Source of the DNA: Sphaerisporangium album
Lineage (GTDB): Bacteria > Actinomycetota > Actinomycetes > Streptosporangiales > Streptosporangiaceae
Assembly (NCBI RefSeq): GCF_003323745.1
Contig: NZ_QOIL01000020.1
Coordinates: 19,997 to 83,996, forward strand
DNA: 64,000 nucleotides
Reading direction: 5' to 3'
Below the pieces are notes generated by a model. It did no database searches. It was not told where the DNA came from and was given only the letters and a program-made list of their open reading frames with translations. The position numbers and the translations under genes were made by a program. This document shows, piece by piece, positions 49,992-59,084 of the stretch (position 1 is the first letter of the stretch; each line of letters opens with the position of its first letter).

Positions 49992-51231
49992 ATGCGATCC
50001 AATCGACGGCCTCGATCGCGGCGACCGTCTCGGCCAGCTCGTCGTGGTCGCGGACGGTCCCGATGACGGCGGCCACGTTGCCGCGGGCGCCGATGCGCCA
50101 GTCCACCGAGGCTCCGGGCCGCACCAGCACCGAGAGCCTCTCGACGCCGCGCACCCGGCGCAGGGCGGCGGCGCCGCGGATGGAGCGCACCCGCCGGGCG
50201 CCGAAGGGCGGCACGATGAGGTAGTGGAAGGCGATCGGCCCGTCCGTCTTGACCCCGCCGGTCTCACAGTCCCTGCCGAGCGCGGCCCTGACCGCGACGT
50301 CGGCCGGGTCGGCGGTGCCCGAGCGCACGGCGAGGTCGTCCACCCAGGCGCCCAGGCGGCCGTTGACCTCGATGACCCGCGGGCCCGCCCCGGTCAGCTT
50401 GATCTCGACGTCGGCGATGCCATGGACGCCGAGGGCGCGCACGGCGCGGCACGCCAGGTCCCGCACCTCCCGCACCTCCGGCTCGGGGACCACCGAGAAC
50501 CCGCCGTAGCCGCCGCGCTCACGAAACGGCTCGGCCAGGGCGAACTTGCTGGTGACGAAGACGGGCCGGACGTCGCCGCCGAGCGCGACGCAGTCGACGG
50601 CGATGTAGTCGCCCCACGGCGCGGCGGTGGGGCGCCCGGGGAGGAGCTCCTCCAGCATCACGGCCGTCTCGGCGGGCGCGTCACCCGTGCCGCCCAGGAT
50701 CTCGGCCAGGGCCCGGTGGCACTGCCCAGGGGTGGAGACGGCGACGGTGTTGCGGCTGGACGCCCCGATCACGGGCTTGATGATCGCGGGGAGCCCGACG
50801 TGGGCCAGCGCCTCATCGGCCTGGTCGAGGCGCGTGACCGTGCGGAACCGGACGGCGGGCAGGCCGGCCTCGGCCAGGCGCTCGCGCTGCCGGTCCTTGT
50901 GCGTGATCGCCTCCAGGTCGCCGGGCGCGTGGTACGGCAGGCCGAGCGCGTCGGCGAGCCGCACCGTCGTGGCGAGCTGGAACTCGCTGAAGGTGACGAT
51001 GCCGGACGGCTTCATCTCCCGCAGTTCCCGCACCAGGTCGTGCTCGGTGCGGCCGGACGATTCCACGACCGATCCGACCATGCGCAGCGCCGGGATCATC
51101 TCCCGGGCGTGCTCGGTGGCGGCCGTCACGAAGACGAGGTCGCAGTCGTTGCCCAGCGCCGCCTGAGCCAGCCGTGTCGGCGCGAGGCTGCCGGTGTCGT
51201 AGACGACGAGCAGGACGGGCCTGTGGCTCAT
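49984..51231 (-). CDS. ATP-grasp carboxylate-amine ligase
   Basis: A 415-residue ATP-grasp enzyme that would couple a carboxylate, through an acyl phosphate, to an amine. PVLLVVYDTGSLAPTRLAQA starts the N-domain; ITHKDRQRERLAEAGLPAVR enters the central domain; PAIIKPVIGASSRNTVAVST is the ATP-binding lysine and glycine-rich loop; ADVEIKLTGAGPRVIEVNGR carries the Mg-binding Glu and Asn. The C-terminal 90 residues form an extra domain. It overlaps the NRPS stop by four bases (ATGA). It may add or modify an amino acid outside the assembly line. Confidence 0.88.
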   Translation of the reverse strand: MSHRPVLLVVYDTGSLAPTRLAQAALGNDCDLVFVTAATEHAREMIPALRMVGSVVESSGRTEHDLVRELREMKPSGIVTFSEFQLATTVRLADALGLPYHAPGDLEAITHKDRQRERLAEAGLPAVRFRTVTRLDQADEALAHVGLPAIIKPVIGASSRNTVAVSTPGQCHRALAEILGGTGDAPAETAVMLEELLPGRPTAAPWGDYIAVDCVALGGDVRPVFVTSKFALAEPFRERGGYGGFSVVPEPEVREVRDLACRAVRALGVHGIADVEIKLTGAGPRVIEVNGRLGAWVDDLAVRSGTADPADVAVRAALGRDCETGGVKTDGPIAFHYLIVPPFGARRVRSIRGAAALRRVRGVERLSVLVRPGASVDWRIGARGNVAAVIGTVRDHDELAETVAAIEAVDWIAYE

Positions 51232-53681
51232 GCGATCACCCCGCCGCTCCGCCTGGCGGCGGCCAGCGCGCCGGCCAGGTCTTCGACGGTGGTGTGGGTG
51301 AAAAGGGCGGACACCGGGACCTCCAGGGCGAACTCGTCCCGCAGTCGCGCCGCCACGCGCACGGCGATCAGCGAGTCGCCGCCGAGTTCGAAGAAGTCGT
51401 CGCGCGCGCCCACCTCGTCGATCCAGAGGGCCTCGGCCCAGATGCGGGCGACGGCGCGTTCGGCGGGCGTGCGCGGGGCGACGAACGAGTCCAGTCCGCT
51501 GCGGTCGCCCTCGGGGGCGGGCAGCGCCCTGCGGTCGGTCTTGCCGCTGGTCGTCAGCGGGATGGCGTCCAGGAACACGAAGGCGCTCGGGACCATGTAG
51601 CCGGGCAGGCGGTCCGCGCACCACTGCCGCAGGCCGGCGACGCCGGGCGCGCGGCCCGGAGCGGGAACGCAGTACGCCACCAGCGCCTTGCCGCCGGCGT
51701 CCCCGGGGACGTCCTCGCGGGCGGTCACGACGCAGGAGGCCACGTCCTCGTGGGACGACAGCACCGCCTCGATCTCCCCCGGCTCGACGCGGTAGCCGCG
51801 CACCTTGACCTGGTGGTCGAGGCGTCCGAGGCACTCCAGGTCGCCGTCGGGCGCCCAGCGCACCAGGTCGCCGCTGCGGTACACGCGGGCGCCGGGGTCG
51901 GCCGAGAAGGGGTGGGGGACGAAGCGCGCGATGGTCTCCTCGGGTCGGCCGACGTAGCCGCGGGCAAGGCACACCCCGCCGATCAGGAGTTCCCCGGGGA
52001 CGCCGACCGGGACGGGCAGCCCGGCGTCGTCCACGACGTAGACCTCGGTGCCGGGGAACGGGCGGCCGATCGGCACGCCGCGCGCCACGTCGCGGATCTC
52101 GGCGGACGTCATGTAGATCGTCGTCTCGGTGGGGCCGTAGGCGGTCACGACGCGCGACCCGGCCCGCAGCATGGCGGCCGCCAGGTCGGCGGGCAGCGTC
52201 TCGCCGCCGGTGAGGATCTGCAGGTCGCGTGGCCCGCCGGCTTCCAGGGCCGCCACTAGGGGACGCCAGGCCGAGGGCGTCGCCTGGGCCAGCGCCACGC
52301 CGTGCGCATCGATGAGGTCCACCAGGTCGCGCGGGTTGCGGGCCTGCTCCCTGGTCGCGACGACGACCCGGCCGCCGCTCGTCAGAGGCAGGAACACCTC
52401 GATGGTGGCGATGTCGAAGGCGATGGAGGTGGCGAACAGGACCGCGCCCTCGGCGGCGGGGAACGTGCCGCGCATGACCTCCAGCAGGTTGGCCAGCGCC
52501 GCGTTGGGGACCGCCACGCCCTTGGGGACGCCGGTGGAGCCGGAGGTGTAGATGACGAAGGCGAGGTCGCCGGGACCGGCGCCGGGGCCGGCCGGCTGGG
52601 CGGCCGCGTCGGCCGGCTCGTCCGGGGCGATCACCTCGGGGCCGGCGGGGAGGCGGCCGCGCAGGTGCCCGTGGGCGATCACGACCGGGGCGCCGGTGTC
52701 CTCCAGGACGAAGGCCAGCCGCTGGTCCGGGTACTCCGGGTCCAGCGGCACGTACGCGCCGCCCGCCTTCATGATCGCGAGCAGTGCGACGATCATGTCG
52801 GTGCCGCGGTCGAGGAGCAGGCCGACCGGGACGTCCGGTCCCACGCCGCGGGAGACGAGGCGGGCGGCCAGCCGGCCGGCGCGCGCGTCCAGCTCGCGGT
52901 AGGTCAGGCGCTCGTCCCCGCAGATCACGGCGACGGCGCCGGGCCTGCGGGCCGCCTGCTCCTCCACCAGCCGGTGCACGAGGTGGCCGGCGGGGACGGT
53001 GGCGGGGCCTGCGCTCCACTCCCCCAGCAGCAGGTGGCGTTCGCCCTCGGTCAGCATGTCCAGCTCGCCGAGCGGCTTCTCGGGGGCGGCCACGGCGGCC
53101 GCGAGCAGCACTCCCAGGTGGCCGGCCATCCGTTCGGCCGCCGGCCGGTCCAGATGGCCGGTCGCGTGGCGGATCCGGACCTCCAGCGTGCCCGCCTCCT
53201 CCCGGACGCCGAGCGCCAGGTCCACGGGCGGGTCGCCGTCCGCAGCCTCCGCCTCCCCGAGCACCGCCCGGACCCACGGCAGGCCGTCCGCCTCGCCGAG
53301 CCGCGCGAGCGGCACCGGGTGTGCCTGGGCGTCGCGCAGCCGGTCGCTGACCTGTGCCACGAGGCCGCCGAACCCGCCGGTCAGGGTGGTGCGGACGGGC
53401 ACCGGCCCGGCGGGCTCGGCCCGGACGAGGGTGGCGACGTCCTCCTGGCGGCCGTAGCGGCCCAGCAGCAGGTGGAAGGCCGCGAGCACGACCACGGGCG
53501 GTGTGGTGCCGTGCTCGGCGGCGAGCTTGCGCACGCCCTCCACCACCTCGCCGGGCAGGATCGCCTCGCGGGTCGCGACCTCCCCGCCGTCCACGTTCAG
53601 GCGGGGCCGGCCGGCCGGAACCTCCAGCGGCTCCAGCCCGGCCAGCTCGCGCCGCCAGTGCTCCATGTGCGCGTCGATCAT
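51228..53681 (-). CDS. Non-ribosomal peptide synthetase: partial C - A - PCP
   Basis: An 817-residue monomodule. Residues 1-195 (HMEHWRRELAGLEPLEVPAG) are only the C-terminal half of a condensation domain; no HHxxxDG is present, and GGGGGA five bases before the ATG supports this start. The A domain (about 215-705) shows VIYTSGSTGVPKGVAVPN, YGPTETTIYM, GELLIGGVCLARGY and TTSGKTDRR. By eye the pocket residues are D-I-I-Q-L-G-A-I-Y-K, near but not identical to the glycine code. The PCP carries Ser770 in FELGGDSLIAV. It lacks a TE. The 68-bp gap to the MFS gene is the widest in the operon. Confidence 0.93.
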   Translation of the reverse strand: MIDAHMEHWRRELAGLEPLEVPAGRPRLNVDGGEVATREAILPGEVVEGVRKLAAEHGTTPPVVVLAAFHLLLGRYGRQEDVATLVRAEPAGPVPVRTTLTGGFGGLVAQVSDRLRDAQAHPVPLARLGEADGLPWVRAVLGEAEAADGDPPVDLALGVREEAGTLEVRIRHATGHLDRPAAERMAGHLGVLLAAAVAAPEKPLGELDMLTEGERHLLLGEWSAGPATVPAGHLVHRLVEEQAARRPGAVAVICGDERLTYRELDARAGRLAARLVSRGVGPDVPVGLLLDRGTDMIVALLAIMKAGGAYVPLDPEYPDQRLAFVLEDTGAPVVIAHGHLRGRLPAGPEVIAPDEPADAAAQPAGPGAGPGDLAFVIYTSGSTGVPKGVAVPNAALANLLEVMRGTFPAAEGAVLFATSIAFDIATIEVFLPLTSGGRVVVATREQARNPRDLVDLIDAHGVALAQATPSAWRPLVAALEAGGPRDLQILTGGETLPADLAAAMLRAGSRVVTAYGPTETTIYMTSAEIRDVARGVPIGRPFPGTEVYVVDDAGLPVPVGVPGELLIGGVCLARGYVGRPEETIARFVPHPFSADPGARVYRSGDLVRWAPDGDLECLGRLDHQVKVRGYRVEPGEIEAVLSSHEDVASCVVTAREDVPGDAGGKALVAYCVPAPGRAPGVAGLRQWCADRLPGYMVPSAFVFLDAIPLTTSGKTDRRALPAPEGDRSGLDSFVAPRTPAERAVARIWAEALWIDEVGARDDFFELGGDSLIAVRVAARLRDEFALEVPVSALFTHTTVEDLAGALAAARRSGGVIA

Positions 53682-53749
53682 GCTGTCCCCCAAGGTGCTC
53701 CCCCTGTCGTTCACATCGGTGGTCGGGATCACGTGGCCCGCGCGGGCGC

Positions 53750-54979
53750 TCAGCCGGACGCCTCGGACTGCCGCAGCCGCCGCATCGGGACGACCGCGAA
53801 CGCGGCGGCGGCGATGACGAGCAGCAGCCCGGAGACGATGATCGAGCCGGCGACGCTCACCAGCTGGGCCACCACACCGCCGACGATCACGCCGACGACG
53901 GTGAAGTTGACCATGAGCGCGTTCAGCAGGCCGACGCCGCGGCCGCGCAGTTCCTCGGGCAGGTCGCGCAGCACGGTGTTGGCCACAGGCACCTGGAACA
54001 GGCCCGAGCCGAGGCCCGCCAGCACGCACCAGAGCGAGATGACGACCATGCCGAGCCGGTCGGCCAGCCAGCCGGTCGGGCCGAGCAGCAGCAGCGACAG
54101 CCCGAACAGCATCACCGCGCCGATGAGCAGCCTGTTGGACGAGTACCGCCGCACCAGCCCGGGGCCGATGAGCGCGCCGAGGATCGACCCGGCGCCGAAC
54201 ATGGCCTGGGCGACGCCGAACTGAAGGGCGGACAGGTCGAAGACGGTCAGCAGCTGGGCGTTCAGGTTGGTGGTGAACAGCCCGAGGACGATCATCACCG
54301 GCACCAGGAACGCGCCGAGGAAGCGCAGCGAGGGCACCGCCATCACCCCGCGCACGCCGGTGCGCAGCGCCTGCCAGTACGGCTCGCGCCCGGCGCCGCC
54401 CGCCACCGGCACCTCCCGCAGCACTCCCATGCTGCCGAGCAGCACCGCGGACACCACGAAGGTGGCGGCGTTGACGCCGAGCACGACCGGCACGCTGCCG
54501 AGGGCGATCAGCAACCCGCCCAGCGCCGGGCCGACCAGGTTGATGGTGTGGTTGGTGCTCTGGAACAGCGCGACCGCCGCCGGGATGCCGTGCCCGCCGA
54601 CGATCTTCGGAATGGCGCTGATGCGGGCGGTCTCGAAGAACGCCTTGCCGACCCCCTCCAGGAGGATGAGCAGGAGCAGCAGCCACGCCGAGCCGCGGGC
54701 CGGGATCATCGCCAGCACGATGACCACCCGGGCCAGGTCCGAGCCGACCAGCAGCACCCGCGCGGGGACGTGGTCGGCCAGCGGGCCGATGAACGCGGCC
54801 AGCACGCCCGCCGGGAGCATCTGCGCGAGGATGACCAGCGCGATGAGCAGCGCCGGGGCGTCGGTCAGGGTGGCCGCCACGTAGATCAGCGTGACCCGCG
54901 CGGTGGCGTCGCCCAGGAAGGACGCGACCACCGCCAGCCAGTACCTGATGTACGTCCCGTCCTTCAGCAGCTCAAGCAT
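53750..54979 (-). CDS. MFS transporter (EntS-like), probable product exporter
   Basis: A 409-residue major facilitator protein with about twelve hydrophobic helices, for example LLIALVILAQMLPAGVLAAF and IVSGLLLVIAAAAFAVVPM. The loop FIGPLADHVPARVLLVGSDL matches the motif A GxLaDrxxrr between helices 2 and 3. It resembles the enterobactin-exporter branch, often found in NRPS clusters as efflux or self-resistance. Its ATG lies 8 nt inside the NRPS-TE gene (ATGCTTGA), showing tight coupling. Confidence 0.93.
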   Translation of the reverse strand: MLELLKDGTYIRYWLAVVASFLGDATARVTLIYVAATLTDAPALLIALVILAQMLPAGVLAAFIGPLADHVPARVLLVGSDLARVVIVLAMIPARGSAWLLLLLILLEGVGKAFFETARISAIPKIVGGHGIPAAVALFQSTNHTINLVGPALGGLLIALGSVPVVLGVNAATFVVSAVLLGSMGVLREVPVAGGAGREPYWQALRTGVRGVMAVPSLRFLGAFLVPVMIVLGLFTTNLNAQLLTVFDLSALQFGVAQAMFGAGSILGALIGPGLVRRYSSNRLLIGAVMLFGLSLLLLGPTGWLADRLGMVVISLWCVLAGLGSGLFQVPVANTVLRDLPEELRGRGVGLLNALMVNFTVVGVIVGGVVAQLVSVAGSIIVSGLLLVIAAAAFAVVPMRRLRQSEASG

Positions 54980-57900
54980 GCGCGCCCTCGGTTCCGATGT
55001 CCTGTCTGAGGACGGTGTGCTCGCGGAAGACCTCGTTGATCACCGCGGCCACCGCCTGGACGCGGGGTGCCCGCATCACGGTGTAGTGGTTGCCCTCGGC
55101 CTCGCGGACGTCCAGGTCGCCGGCGGCCAACTCCCGCCACCGCGCGGCGATGTCGTGCTCCTCCTCGGCCGCGCGGACCAGCGTGATCCTGCCCTTCAGC
55201 GGGGAGGGCCGGTAGTTCCACAGCAGCCGCAGGTTGGCGACCCACAGGTCGAGGACCTCGGCGATCTGCTCGCGGCCGGCGTCCGGCGGCAGGTAATCGG
55301 CCGCGCGGGCGAGCCCGAGAAGGTAGTCCAGGTGCTCCTCGGGCGTCATCGCGTGCAGCTCGGCGAGGGGCTTGAGGGCTGCGCCGTAGTCCCAGATGAG
55401 GTTGGCGGCCACCGCCTCGACGATCTCGGCGCGGTCGGGCTCCTCGCCGGCGGCGACCGGCTCGGGCGCGTGGGAGTCGATGAGCACGACCGACACCATC
55501 TCCCCCGCGTCCTCAAGCTCGCGGGCGACGGCGTAGGCGTTGGACCCGCCGTAGCACCATCCGGCCAGGTGGTAGGGCCCGTGCGGCTGCACCTGGCGGA
55601 TGAGCTCGGCGTAGGCGGCGGCGCGGTCCTCGAACCGGGGGAACGGCAGCGCGCCGTCCACCGGCGGCGGGGAGGCCAGCGCGTACAGCGGCCGGCCGGC
55701 GGGCTCCACATGCCGGGCGAACGGCATGTAGCAGACGACCTCGCTGCCGGCCGGGTGGGCGAAGAAGACCGGCGAGCCGGTGCCGTCCCCGCCGATGCGC
55801 ACCAGGTGGACGCCGGTCTCCTCCTGGTAGCCCTCGCGCAGCATGCGGGCGAAGCGTTCGACCGTGGCACCCTGGAAGATCGCCGCCATGGGCAGCCGCC
55901 GCCCGAAGCGCCGCTCGATCTCGGCCATCAGGCGCAGCACGAGCAGGGAGTGGCCGCCGAGGTCGAAGAACCCGTCGTGGACGCCGATCGGCGCGACGCC
56001 GAGGACCTCTTCCCAGACCCGCGCCACCTCCAGTTCCACGGGGTCGCGGGGCGGGGCGTAGTCCGCGGCGCTCCGCTCGGACGGCGGCTCGGGCAGCGCC
56101 TTCCGGTCGATCTTTCCGCTGGTGGTGAGCGGGAAGACACCGACCTGGACGAACGCCGAGGGGATCATGTAGTCGGGCAGGGACGCGCGCAGGTGGTCGC
56201 GCAACTCGCCGGGACGGGGCGCGTCGCCCTCGATGTAGGCCACCAGGCGCGGGTCGCCGGGACGGTCCTCGCGCAGCATCGCCACCGCCCGCCGTACGGC
56301 CGGGTGGTCCTCCAGCCGGGCCTCGACCTCGCCCAGCTCGATACGGAAGCCGCGCAGCTTGATCTGGCCGTCGCCACGGCCGAGGAAGACCAGCGAGCCG
56401 TCCTCGCGCAGCCGTACCCGGTCGCCGGTCGCGTACAACCGCGCCCCGGGACGGCCGCCGATGTGGTCGGGGACGAACCTCTCGGCGGTGAGGCCGGGGC
56501 GGCCGCGGTAGCCGCGGGCCACGCCGTCGCCGCCCAGGTACAGGTCCCCCGGCACGCCGACCGGCACCGGCTCCAGGCGTTCGCCGAGCACGTAGGCCTG
56601 GGTGTTGGCCAGGGGACGGCCGATGGAGATCGGCTCGGTGCCGGCGTCCATCCGATGGGCGGTGGACCAGATCGTCGTCTCGGTCGGCCCGTACACGTTC
56701 CAGGTGCGGCCGGGCTGCCGGACGAGCCGCTCGGCCAGTGCGGGCGGCAGCGCCTCGCCGCCGACCAGGATCCGCATCCCGGCCGCGTCGCTCCACCCGG
56801 CCTCGACCAGGAGCTGCCAGGTGGCCGGGGTCGCCTGCATGACGGTCGCGCCCTCGCGGGCGAGCAGCGCGGCCAGGCGGTGGCCGTCCTGGGCGTCCTC
56901 GGCGCGGACGACGGCGACCCGCCCGCCGGTGATCAGTGGCGCGTACAGCTCCAGGCCCGCGATGTCGAAGGAGACCGAGGTGACGGCGGTGAGCACGTCG
57001 CCCTCGCCGAGCCCCACCTCGCCGGCCATCGCGAGCAGCAGGTTGACCAGGGCCCGGTGGGTGACCTCGACGCCCTTGGGGCGGCCGGTCGAGCCGGAGG
57101 TGTAGATGACGTAGGCCAGCCGCTCGTCCCGCAGGACGGGCTCGCGCGGGACCGGCGGCGCGCCGGCGATCGCCTCGGCGTCGGCGTCCACGCGCACGCG
57201 CCCGCCGGGGCAGCCGGCCACGACGTCGAGCAGGTCCTCCCGTGTCAGGACGAGCCGCGTGCCGGCGTCGGCGGCCATGACGGCGAGCCGCAGCGGCGGG
57301 TGACGCGGGTCCAGGGGCAGATACGCGCCCCCGGCCATCAGCACGGCGAGCAGCCCGACGACCAGGTCGCATGACCGCTCCAGGCAGACGCCGACCACGG
57401 TCTCGTCGCCCACGCCCTCGGCCTGCAGGTGGGCGGCCAGCCTGCCCGCGCGGCCCACCAGCTCGGCGTAGGTGAGCCGCTCGTCGCCGCAGGACACCGC
57501 GACCGCGCCGGGGGTCGCGCGGGCCTGGCGGCGGACGAGGTCTTCCAGGCACAGGCCGGGCTCGCGTGCGGCGGCGGTGCGGTTCCACTCCACCAGCACG
57601 GTCTCGGCCTCACCCGGGGCGAACAGCTCCAGCTCGCCCACCGGCCGGCCGGGCTCGGCGACCATCTGCTCCAGCAGCCGCTCCAGCTGCCGGCTCATCC
57701 GGGCGATCGTGCTCGGGTCGAACAGGTCGGTGTTGTACTCCAGCATGCCGAAGAAGCGGTCCTGCCCCAGCGACCGGTCGTCGAAGAAGCCGAGCGTCAC
57801 GTCGTCCTTGGCGGTGAAGTTGTCCAGCATGAGCTCTTCGACCTCCAGGCCCTCCATCGGCGCGGCGTCCTCGTGCAGGAAGTCCACGTAGATGAACGAC

Positions 57901-59084
57901 GTCTGGTAGACCGGGGTGCGGCTCGGGTCCCGTTCGACGTCGAGCTCGTCGAGCAGGGTGCCGAACGGGATGTCGTTGTGGTCGAAGGCGCCCACCATGG
58001 TCGTGCGGGCGGCCCTGAGCAGCTCCGCGACGGTCATGCCGCGGTCGATCGTCGTGCGGAGCGGAAGCATGGTGAGGAAGTAGCCGACCATCGGCTCGGT
58101 CTCCGGCCGGGCCCGGGTGGAGGACGTGGTGCCGACCACGATGTCGCGCTGGCCGGTCAGCCGGTGCAGCAGGAGCTGCCAGGCGGCCAGCAGGGCGACG
58201 TTGACCGTCACCTCCTCGCGCCGGGCGAGGTCGCGGATCGCCTGGGTCAGCCCGGCCGGCAGCCGGAACTGGTGGCGGGCGCCGTGGAAGGTCTGCACCG
58301 GCGGGCGAGGCCGGTCGGTGGGGAGCTCCAGCACCAGCTCGGCGCCCTCCAGCCGCTTCTTCCAGTACGGAAGGTGCTTGCCCAGCACCTCTTCGCGCAT
58401 CCACCGCGGCTGCCACTCGGCGTAGTCGGGGTAGTGGATCTCGATGGCGGGCAGCCGGGGCTCGCGGCCGGTCGCGTACGCCGAGTACAGCTCGGCGATC
58501 TCCGCGTTGAAGATGCCCATGGACGAGCGGTCCCAGACGAGGTGGTCCACCGTGCCGGCCAGGACGTGCTCGCGCTCGTCCATGCGGAACAGCGCGACGC
58601 GCAGTAGGGGGCCGTGGACGATGTCGAACGGCGTGCGCACCTCCTCGGTGGCCAGCCGCAGCATCTCCTCCTCCCGGAGGGCGGCCGGGACGCCACGCAG
58701 GTCCTCGTGCCAGACGGCCACCGACAGGCATTCGTGCACGACCTGCACCGGGGTCAGGCCGTCCAGCTCGAAGGTGGTGCGCATCGCCTCGTGCCGCGCC
58801 ACGAACGCGTCCACCGCCCGTCGCAGCGCGGCGGTGTCGAGCGGGCCACGCAGGCGCGAGGCGAAGAACACGTTGTAAGCCGGGTCCGCGGGGTCGAACT
58901 GGTGGATGAGCCAGATGCGCTCCTGGTCCACGGTGAGCCGGGCACGGCGGGGGTCGCTTCGCCTGGGGATCGAGCTCTGGGCGGCGGGGGGCGGGCTCAG
59001 GTCGCGCATCCGCTTGTCCAGCAGGGCGCGCTGGGCGGGGCTCAGCCGGGCCAGCCGCTCCGACAGCTCCGTCGGCTCCGTCAC
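54972..59084 (-). CDS. Non-ribosomal peptide synthetase: helical linker - C - A (Gly-like) - PCP - TE
   Basis: A 1370-residue termination module. Residues 1-30 (ERLARLSPAQRALLDKRMRD) form an NRPS docking helix. The C domain (45-480) is LCL-like, but HHxxxDG reads D180-H181-L-V-W-D185-R186. The A domain (500-990) has VIYTSGSTGRPKGVEVTH and YGPTETTIWS; its pocket by eye is D-I-L-Q-L-G-V-I-W-K, close to the known glycine code. PCP Ser1046 is in DLGGHSLLVL. The thioesterase (1100-1370) has Cys1177 in AGWCYGG where Ser is usual, and His in EGNHYTVM. GAGGAGG six bases before the GTG supports the start. Confidence 0.95.
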   Translation of the reverse strand: MTEPTELSERLARLSPAQRALLDKRMRDLSPPPAAQSSIPRRSDPRRARLTVDQERIWLIHQFDPADPAYNVFFASRLRGPLDTAALRRAVDAFVARHEAMRTTFELDGLTPVQVVHECLSVAVWHEDLRGVPAALREEEMLRLATEEVRTPFDIVHGPLLRVALFRMDEREHVLAGTVDHLVWDRSSMGIFNAEIAELYSAYATGREPRLPAIEIHYPDYAEWQPRWMREEVLGKHLPYWKKRLEGAELVLELPTDRPRPPVQTFHGARHQFRLPAGLTQAIRDLARREEVTVNVALLAAWQLLLHRLTGQRDIVVGTTSSTRARPETEPMVGYFLTMLPLRTTIDRGMTVAELLRAARTTMVGAFDHNDIPFGTLLDELDVERDPSRTPVYQTSFIYVDFLHEDAAPMEGLEVEELMLDNFTAKDDVTLGFFDDRSLGQDRFFGMLEYNTDLFDPSTIARMSRQLERLLEQMVAEPGRPVGELELFAPGEAETVLVEWNRTAAAREPGLCLEDLVRRQARATPGAVAVSCGDERLTYAELVGRAGRLAAHLQAEGVGDETVVGVCLERSCDLVVGLLAVLMAGGAYLPLDPRHPPLRLAVMAADAGTRLVLTREDLLDVVAGCPGGRVRVDADAEAIAGAPPVPREPVLRDERLAYVIYTSGSTGRPKGVEVTHRALVNLLLAMAGEVGLGEGDVLTAVTSVSFDIAGLELYAPLITGGRVAVVRAEDAQDGHRLAALLAREGATVMQATPATWQLLVEAGWSDAAGMRILVGGEALPPALAERLVRQPGRTWNVYGPTETTIWSTAHRMDAGTEPISIGRPLANTQAYVLGERLEPVPVGVPGDLYLGGDGVARGYRGRPGLTAERFVPDHIGGRPGARLYATGDRVRLREDGSLVFLGRGDGQIKLRGFRIELGEVEARLEDHPAVRRAVAMLREDRPGDPRLVAYIEGDAPRPGELRDHLRASLPDYMIPSAFVQVGVFPLTTSGKIDRKALPEPPSERSAADYAPPRDPVELEVARVWEEVLGVAPIGVHDGFFDLGGHSLLVLRLMAEIERRFGRRLPMAAIFQGATVERFARMLREGYQEETGVHLVRIGGDGTGSPVFFAHPAGSEVVCYMPFARHVEPAGRPLYALASPPPVDGALPFPRFEDRAAAYAELIRQVQPHGPYHLAGWCYGGSNAYAVARELEDAGEMVSVVLIDSHAPEPVAAGEEPDRAEIVEAVAANLIWDYGAALKPLAELHAMTPEEHLDYLLGLARAADYLPPDAGREQIAEVLDLWVANLRLLWNYRPSPLKGRITLVRAAEEEHDIAARWRELAAGDLDVREAEGNHYTVMRAPRVQAVAAVINEVFREHTVLRQDIGTEGAHA

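Noticed and set aside
51232-53277. Apparent long N-terminal extension of the ATP-grasp protein
   Set aside because: It is an out-of-frame reading of the NRPS gene, rich in Arg/Pro/Gly; ATP-grasp homology starts at the ATG at 51231.
53682-54686. Possible extension of the half-C NRPS upstream into the MFS gene
   Set aside because: The extra frame has Arg/Ala-rich shadow composition without condensation-domain motifs, while a good ribosome-binding site supports the start at 53681.
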